From NCBI GenBank assembly GCA_002389295.1, contig DGOE01000165.1, positions 1-14,618 of the forward strand: a DNA stretch of 14,618 nucleotides, written 5' to 3'. Shown in pieces: positions 13,303-14,618 of the stretch. The number at the start of each line of letters is the position of its first letter. Within the stretch, counting starts at the first letter, position 1. The position numbers and the translations under genes were made by a program. The notes beneath the pieces were generated by a model, which was given only the letters and a program-made list of their open reading frames with translations, was not told where the DNA came from and did not search any database. Source of the stretch: Flavobacteriales bacterium UBA4474 (GTDB lineage: Bacteria; Bacteroidota; Bacteroidia; Flavobacteriales_D; Sanyastnellaceae).

Positions 13303-14618
13303 TCGCGGGATGGTACGGCCTCCGAATCGGCCTGCTCGCCCCACCCGATCACGGATGTCATTTCATCGCCAAAGACAGTGAGGGCGCGGTTCACCGTGGG
13401 GTCCCGCTTCAAGCTGCGTTCGACCATGCCCGAGGCGTAGTGGAAGCGCAGCACCACCTCTTCCTCCAGGGTTTGGCGGATCTCATCCTCAAACAGGGCG
13501 AGGTCGCGGGTCAAGTTGGGCGCCAACGCGCCATCCAGGCTTTCAATCGCCTCACTCGCAACGCCTTGATATTGCTCCAGCACCACCACCTGTCGCAGTT
13601 CTTCGAGGGCCTTCATGCTCTCGGTGCTGTATTCAAAACCTGCGGATTCGAGATGCGAAAGGAACCCGGACCAGTGCGCATCGGACATGCGATAAGAAAC
13701 CGGGTCTGGCACGTCCGTGCTGTCGAGTGAAGCGGCCACTTCCGTCGCATAATTAAACACCGCATATTCACCGAGCAGCCGCTCGAGCAGCGTCGACATG
13801 AAGGGCACCTCCACCTCGATGTCTGGCTGTATGCCACGGCCTTCGACAACCGGCCGGCCTCCAGTGGTCTGAAACATGCGCAGCAAGGTGTCTGATACGG
13901 CCGTTGCCTTGCCTTGTGCGTCGCGCTTCCCTCCGTAATCCAGGCGCTGAATGCACCTTCCGCTTGCCGTATAGTACTTGGCGACAGTCACCTTGAGCCG
14001 GGTGTTGAACGCCATGTCTTTGGTCTGCTGGACCAGGCCTTTTCCAAAACTCTCCATGCCGAGAATGACCGCGCGATCGAGGTCTTGGAGCGTGCCGCTC
14101 ACAATTTCCGAAGCGCTGGCCGATTGGCCGTCGATCAGCACCACCAAGGGCATTTTTTCTGCTGTCGGACGCCCCAAGGCTTTGTAGGACTTGTTCCACT
14201 GGTCGCTCTTGCCCCGGGTGGAGACGATTTCGGTTCCCTTTGGCACGAAGAGGTTGACGATGCTCACGCTCTCCTTGAGCAATCCGCCACCATTGCCCCT
14301 CAGGTCAAACACCAATTGGGTCATGCCGGAGGAGTCCCGCATCGACATCAGGGCTTTGCGCACCTCGCCCGCCGACCCTCGCGTGAATTTGGACAGGTAG
14401 ATGTAGCCCGTGGTGTCATCCAGCATACCGGAATATGTCACGGCGGGAATCCGCACTTTGGCCCTTTCGACCATGAGATCCAAAACCCCTCCACCGTAGG
14501 GCCTCTCGATGCGAATGGGAATCTCGCTTCCCGACTCTCCTTTGAGCAAATCGCCCACATCCTCGCCCTTCAAGTCTCCATCCAATGCCCGGCCATCAAC
14601 GGCCAGGATTACATCTCC
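13299..14618 (-). CDS. S41 family C-terminal processing peptidase (5' end outside window)
   Basis: A periplasmic or secreted CtpA/Prc-type serine protease that cleaves near substrate C-termini. The window contains the last 439 residues; the signal peptide and the start of the PDZ domain lie past 14618. The first residues (GDVILAVDGRAL and on to IRIERPYG) are the second half of a PDZ domain. The catalytic core shows GYIYLSKFTRGSAGEVRKAL, FDLRGNGGGLLKESV, and the Ser/Lys dyad: Ser in QSASASEIVSG (codon 14117-14115) and Lys in SFGKGLVQQ (codon 14042-14040), 25 residues apart as in E. coli Prc. The product then has the signature TASGRCIQ and GIQPDIEVE. A helical, acidic C-terminal extension (about 180 residues, with LEELRQVVVLEQYQG and EEEVVLRFHYASG) is typical of Bacteroidota CtpA. 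The stop overlaps the ligase start by ATGA. Confidence 0.95.
   Translation of the reverse strand, partial: GDVILAVDGRALDGDLKGEDVGDLLKGESGSEIPIRIERPYGGGVLDLMVERAKVRIPAVTYSGMLDDTTGYIYLSKFTRGSAGEVRKALMSMRDSSGMTQLVFDLRGNGGGLLKESVSIVNLFVPKGTEIVSTRGKSDQWNKSYKALGRPTAEKMPLVVLIDGQSASASEIVSGTLQDLDRAVILGMESFGKGLVQQTKDMAFNTRLKVTVAKYYTASGRCIQRLDYGGKRDAQGKATAVSDTLLRMFQTTGGRPVVEGRGIQPDIEVEVPFMSTLLERLLGEYAVFNYATEVAASLDSTDVPDPVSYRMSDAHWSGFLSHLESAGFEYSTESMKALEELRQVVVLEQYQGVASEAIESLDGALAPNLTRDLALFEDEIRQTLEEEVVLRFHYASGMVERSLKRDPTVNRALTVFGDEMTSVIGWGEQADSEAVPSRE

Overview
The window looks like a chromosomal segment of a GC-rich member of the Bacteroidota. The evidence is a DUF2480 protein ending in the GEPCSTVP motif, a large secreted protein with SprB-like, PKD and type IX-secretion (T9SS) C-terminal regions, TAnnTTTG-type promoter boxes, and weak or absent Shine-Dalgarno sequences. 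The small-membrane-protein/membrane-protein/purD neighbourhood recalls Flavobacteriia (from memory, low confidence). Codon use looks uniform. I see no IS element, integrase, tRNA, rRNA or CRISPR array, and no gene-free stretch longer than 113 bp.

Left part, all on the minus strand and read right to left. A multi-pass membrane protein (8336-7428) is followed by an 830-residue secreted protein (7385-4893) and a strong hairpin (4888-4860). Then come purQ (4818-4123), a 113-bp gap with a good promoter box, dxs (4009-2063), a DUF2480 gene (2023-1520), and the N-terminal third to half of polA (1463 to the window edge). The last three are spaced 39 and 56 bp apart and probably share a transcript. 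They cover isoprenoid precursor synthesis, an unknown function and DNA repair/replication.

Middle part. A 62-residue single-span membrane protein (8376-8564, plus) diverges from the multi-pass membrane gene and converges on purD (9873-8593, minus). purD and purQ are both de novo purine genes but sit in separate units. purD diverges from a plus-strand gene across 41 bp that hold two back-to-back promoter-like boxes sharing one TA step.

Right part, envelope genes. The plus-strand gene (9915-11780) encodes a single-chain fusion of a GT2 glycosyltransferase (WaaE-like) and a GT9 heptosyltransferase-like domain. It overlaps tail-to-tail by 26 bp with a minus-strand O-antigen-ligase-family membrane protein (13302-11755). 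That gene is joined by an ATGA stop/start overlap to an upstream S41 C-terminal processing protease (14618-13299, 5' end outside the window). Together they suggest lipopolysaccharide core and O-antigen assembly beside a periplasmic protease.

Most of the window is housekeeping. I do not see an unambiguous new defence or mobile system. The most unusual items are the GT2-GT9 fusion with no ATG start, the shared-TA divergent promoter region, the clamp-motif-bearing linker in PolA, and the uncharacterised membrane genes around purD.
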